Shown piece by piece: positions 60,849 through 64,000 of a stretch of DNA of 64,000 nt. The stretch lies in NCBI RefSeq assembly GCF_043290135.1, contig NC_134703.1, forward strand, positions 112,956,505 to 113,020,504, in the 5' to 3' direction. Under the pieces are notes generated by a model. The model did no database searches. It was not told the origin of the DNA and worked only from the letters and a program-made list of their open reading frames with translations. The position numbers and the translations under genes were made by a program. This stretch comes from Rhipicephalus microplus (lineage: Eukaryota > Arthropoda > Arachnida > Ixodida > Ixodidae). The stretch's first letter is position 1, and every line of letters starts with the position of its first letter.

Positions 60849-62185
60849 GTTATTATGACTTCCATAACCTCCCAACATGCATACCAAAACGTGACTCTGC
60901 CAACGATGTACGGCTGCATCTATTTGTACTCCCCTGGTCCTAAGCTATATGTAATTCAAGTATCTTTACTGCTGACCAGGTTGGTACAATGATAGAGCTA
61001 GCGCACTGACTCAAGTCAGGAATTCATTATGCGCACACTTTAGGTCGGCTGGTTCACGAGAAATGTCTGGCTTGGATAGCTGTCCTTCATGCGACCTATT
61101 ACATGGCTCAATTTACCACAATCGAATGCTTCTCTATCACGCCATACAGCCAGAAATTTATTCATTGTTGGTTGTTGCCACGAATCTGTGTGCAGATGTT
61201 ATTTTCGAGGCACACACTAGATCTCTTTATGTTCGCATGTACCAAGATATCAGTAGTGTTGCCAGAATATTTTTTGGCAGGGGGGAGCAGGGGGTTCATC
61301 TACTTTCATACATGTTCGTGGTTGTCATTGTATGTGTGAGTGTATCTATATACATGCGATATTGAAAATTTTCAGAAGAAGCTTGAACATCCTAACACAC
61401 CACATCCACCCCCAACAATGCCTTTTCTCCCCGTTCAGGCTACACAAGTGCTAGACATATACTATGATGCTTCGAAGCATATGTGATAGCGCGCTGGCAT
61501 GATCGAATTTACGGACGCCAGGTAACATGGGGTGGCGTAGTTTATAGAACTCGTTAAGAATGAAAACAAGAGTGCGCACCATGTGCGAGTGCTCATTTCT
61601 TAAAAGAGAGCAATGGTCCACGTTTACAGCGTATGAACGCATGTTGGCGGCCATTGCGCCCTAGTGCTCCTTTTTAAGCGCAGTGTCAAAGCTTTGACAC
61701 ACAGCGTTATCAAAGTATGCTCAGCGCAAAAGGGTTAATTTTACCAATAGTCCACAATTTCCTCAGTACAAACAAGTACAAACATACACAGGGCACCTGT
61801 AATAAATTATGTGTCCTTGTTAAACTATTTGCTGTTGTCGTGACCCTTTGTTTGGGAGCTGGTCTTTATTGTATGTTAGCATTTTCTCACATTGATGTTC
61901 TGTGCATCTCGCTTTTTTCATAGTCATAAAAGGGTAGCAAGTGTGATACCATCTGTTCTGCAAAGAAAAAAGTTGGGTACCTCTCAAGGTGACTTTTTGA
62001 TAACGCATCAGTCATTCGATATTTAATCATACCTTACTAAGATGCTGTACTCCTAACTTTTTCAGAACGACAATGAGACCTAAGCCTCTGTACACTTGCC
62101 AACAGCAAAATGCTGCCTGACAAATGTTCTATACTACCGTTTTATTTTTTTATTTTTGTAAGCTCCCAAAATAACGCCTACACAT
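60849..62185. other. Non-coding stretch, nothing recognised
   Basis: GGTTGGTACAATGATAGAGC near 60979 recalls a tRNA A-box region but no B box follows at the right distance. No coding frame supported. Confidence 0.5.
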
Positions 62186-62399
62186 GCCCTTCACGGTACT
62201 CCAGTGGTTTTTTACTGCTGAGCTCGTGAACGCTGGTTTTATCCCGACCGAGGTGATCACGCCCACAAGGCGAACACGACCAGGGTGATCACACTCACAG
62301 TTACAAGCTCGTTAAGGAACTACGGGCTGTCAAACGTAGTCCCTGTATCCCACCACGGCGTGCTTCACAATCTGGTTTATGTTTTAGCACTCTTTTTCT
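62186..62399 (+). mobile_element. Diverged tRNA-derived SINE
   Basis: CACGGTACTCCAGTGGTTTT, CTGCTGAGCTCGTGAACGC, GGTTTTATCCCGACCGAGG (decayed B box), then CCACCACGGCGTGCTTCACA and a GGTTTATGTTTTAGCAC tail. This is the order of the TTTTGGCACGTAAAACC subtype. Confidence 0.65.
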
Positions 62400-62445
62400 G
62401 GAAAATTACCTTATAAACCATGTAAAGTGAACGGAGAGATGACAG

Positions 62446-62640
62446 CCACCGTAGCTCAGTAGTCGAGCATGGGACGTGTTATTCGAAGGTCGCATGTTTG
62501 GTCCCTGTCCGTAGCAAGTTATTTTTCCGTCTGCTTTTATATCTTCAGATATACATTGCAATTACTTCTAATAACGCCCTTATACCTTCCTTGGCACCAC
62601 TGTCCATTCATTTTCATTAATATGCACTCATGTGCGCATA
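62446..62640 (+). mobile_element. SINE with GTAGCTCAGT head (third SINE family)
   Basis: CACCGTAGCTCAGTAGTCGA is an A-box region. GGACGTGTTATTCGAAGGTC then GCATGTTTGGTCCC carries a B-box-like end at tRNA spacing. A body unlike the Ruka-like copies follows (CAATTACTTCTAATAACGCC, CCTTCCTTGGCACCACTGTC). The head resembles a tRNA but the sequence continues far past a tRNA end. I recall this type as common in tick genomes. Confidence 0.6.
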
Positions 62641-64000
62641 TTAAGCAGGGGCGCAGTTGATGACCTTTCTTAACCTACACAAGTACCTTACAGCAAAGTA
62701 AGATTTACAGGACCACATACGAGTAGACGTATTTGCAACGTTTACAGAAACATGCCGCATCAGCGAAGCTGGCTTACACAATTTCGCAAAAGTGTGTGCA
62801 TGGATTTCCCGGCCACGTTTTGTCGCGAAGTTACAGGCGCTTGTTTAGCAGCACTCTGAAGAAGAATCAGGAAAAAAAACAGATGCAAACAATGGAAAAT
62901 AAATGAAGACACCACTTAAAGTCTGTCTCTAAGACCGGTTGTTCGTAGAAAGCTCGAGCATGTTATCAATGTAAGTGATGAGCATGGTATTGGTGAGGGT
63001 TATAACACTCTTTCTGTGTAATTTTCTGCTCAACTGTCTGCGTAACTGCAGTGATGACAAGTACTTAAACATTTCTCTCTTGTGGCAGGCTAAGGAGGCC
63101 TATTATTCTATACTCAACAAACTGGAAGCCTTTCATCAAACTGGTTCCGTGCATCTTCATTTCTGACTTGAGTAGCAAATACATACTTGAAGGAAAAAAA
63201 ACCTTCTGAATAACTTGCTCATCTAATTTCATAATATTGCGCATCAGATAGAAAAGTATTGTAAAGTGTGCGGACTCTTTTAGCCTGCTTCCGGTTTAAT
63301 TCCGAGACACTCATGCCAAACAAAAATTACCTCTCACTGCAACGCGTATAATACGCTTATTAAATTAATGTTCCATGACGTGGGTAGCGCTCCAGTCTGC
63401 GGAGTTAATTGGGGCTTAGTGACCTGAGCGATGTCCAAACAAGAGCTTTTTTCGAAGTTCCAACTCAAACCTTGCTCAAGTTTAGATCCAATGGTGGAAT
63501 CGTGAGCATTAGCGTGTGTGTGTGCCTCGTAATCTGGCTTAGGTCTCCAACTTCCAAGTTCACTCATCCAGAATAAACATGAGCGCTGCGCAAAATATTG
63601 GCTATTTCGCTTTATTCTTCCTCCTCTCTTCGACTGTGCGACATTATACGATTGAACTCTTCGTGGCTTTTCACACGAGCTTAAGTCTTGCAGCTTGTAA
63701 ACGTCAGTGCGTTAACATCCTAGACAGCAAGAGCGCCGTGTTTACGAGGCTACTAAAATATATCAATACTCTTGTCGATCTTTATGCCACTTACAGATTT
63801 CTAGGCGTACTACAATATTCCATACAGGTGCTGCGTATTTGGTTTGGTTTTTGACAGGGAAGCTCTTCAGCAAATCATTTCTTGTAAATTGATGGCAGAA
63901 AACTATTATCATTAGGAATGTGTGCCACTGTGTGGCCTACAAGAAAACTACCATCACCACAAACAGGTTTGTGCCAAATAAATTGGGTCAATTCTACTTT
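62641..64000. other. Non-coding stretch to window end
   Basis: Frames at 62975-63166 and 63579-63854 plus have no motif. Nothing further could be supported. Confidence 0.5.

Overview
This window looks like nuclear, mostly non-coding DNA of a hard tick (Ixodidae), probably a metastriate such as Rhipicephalus, Dermacentor, Hyalomma or Amblyomma. The main basis is the dispersed repeats. At least a dozen copies or fragments belong to the tRNA-headed, tick 'Ruka'-type SINE group. I recognise these from memory by the A-box/B-box head, a central block around CACGTTAAAGAACCCCAGGT and a tail around TAATCATATGGTGGTTTTGG. Three families of non-LTR retrotransposon (LINE) debris are also present and read as typical tick sequence. 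The background is AT-rich and rich in microsatellites. No operons, no bacterial-type gene density and no CRISPR-like array were seen. I found no gene with a complete, recognisable conserved protein. Almost all open frames are chance frames, simple-repeat translations or transposon debris, so the window is best read as intergenic or long-intron DNA.

Layout. 1-6 kb: degraded SINEs and one GC/CpG-rich island (about 3.4-4.1 kb) that could be a promoter or first exon. 6-10 kb: a CATGATA minisatellite, the first copy of a GTCC-minisatellite element and a long ATGT array. 10-20 kb: little recognisable apart from a LINE-A 3' end, one full SINE and a hairpin. 20-25 kb: an endonuclease-domain fragment, a LINE-B 3' fragment (RNase H-proximal and C-terminal region), the second GTCC element and a LINE-A 3' end. 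27-39 kb: the third and fourth GTCC elements, two SINEs of different families and several large microsatellites (CTTT, GAAA, ACT/TTA/AGT, TG). 41-49 kb: a LINE-B 3' end, a 24-bp-stem hairpin, a LINE-A carrying a nested SINE and a nested LINE-B with readable target-site duplications, a full SINE and the fifth GTCC element. 52-57 kb: a 1.3-kb degenerate reverse-transcriptase LINE (LINE-C), a SINE with a perfect 13-bp target-site duplication and an inverted SINE pair. 60-63 kb: a large foldback whose arms resemble a decayed hammerhead-ribozyme motif, then three more SINEs.

Most noteworthy observations. (1) Five copies of one element carry an internal GTCC-type minisatellite. In two of them a short internal segment lies in opposite orientation, and in one copy it is flanked by 37-bp inverted arms, which suggests hairpin-mediated inversion. 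(2) The 81-bp inverted repeat at 60.04-60.31 kb has arms matching a short-stem-III hammerhead layout of the kind known from Penelope-like elements. (3) The 45.3-46.2 kb region gives a readable insertion history. No new gene system or defence system was found.
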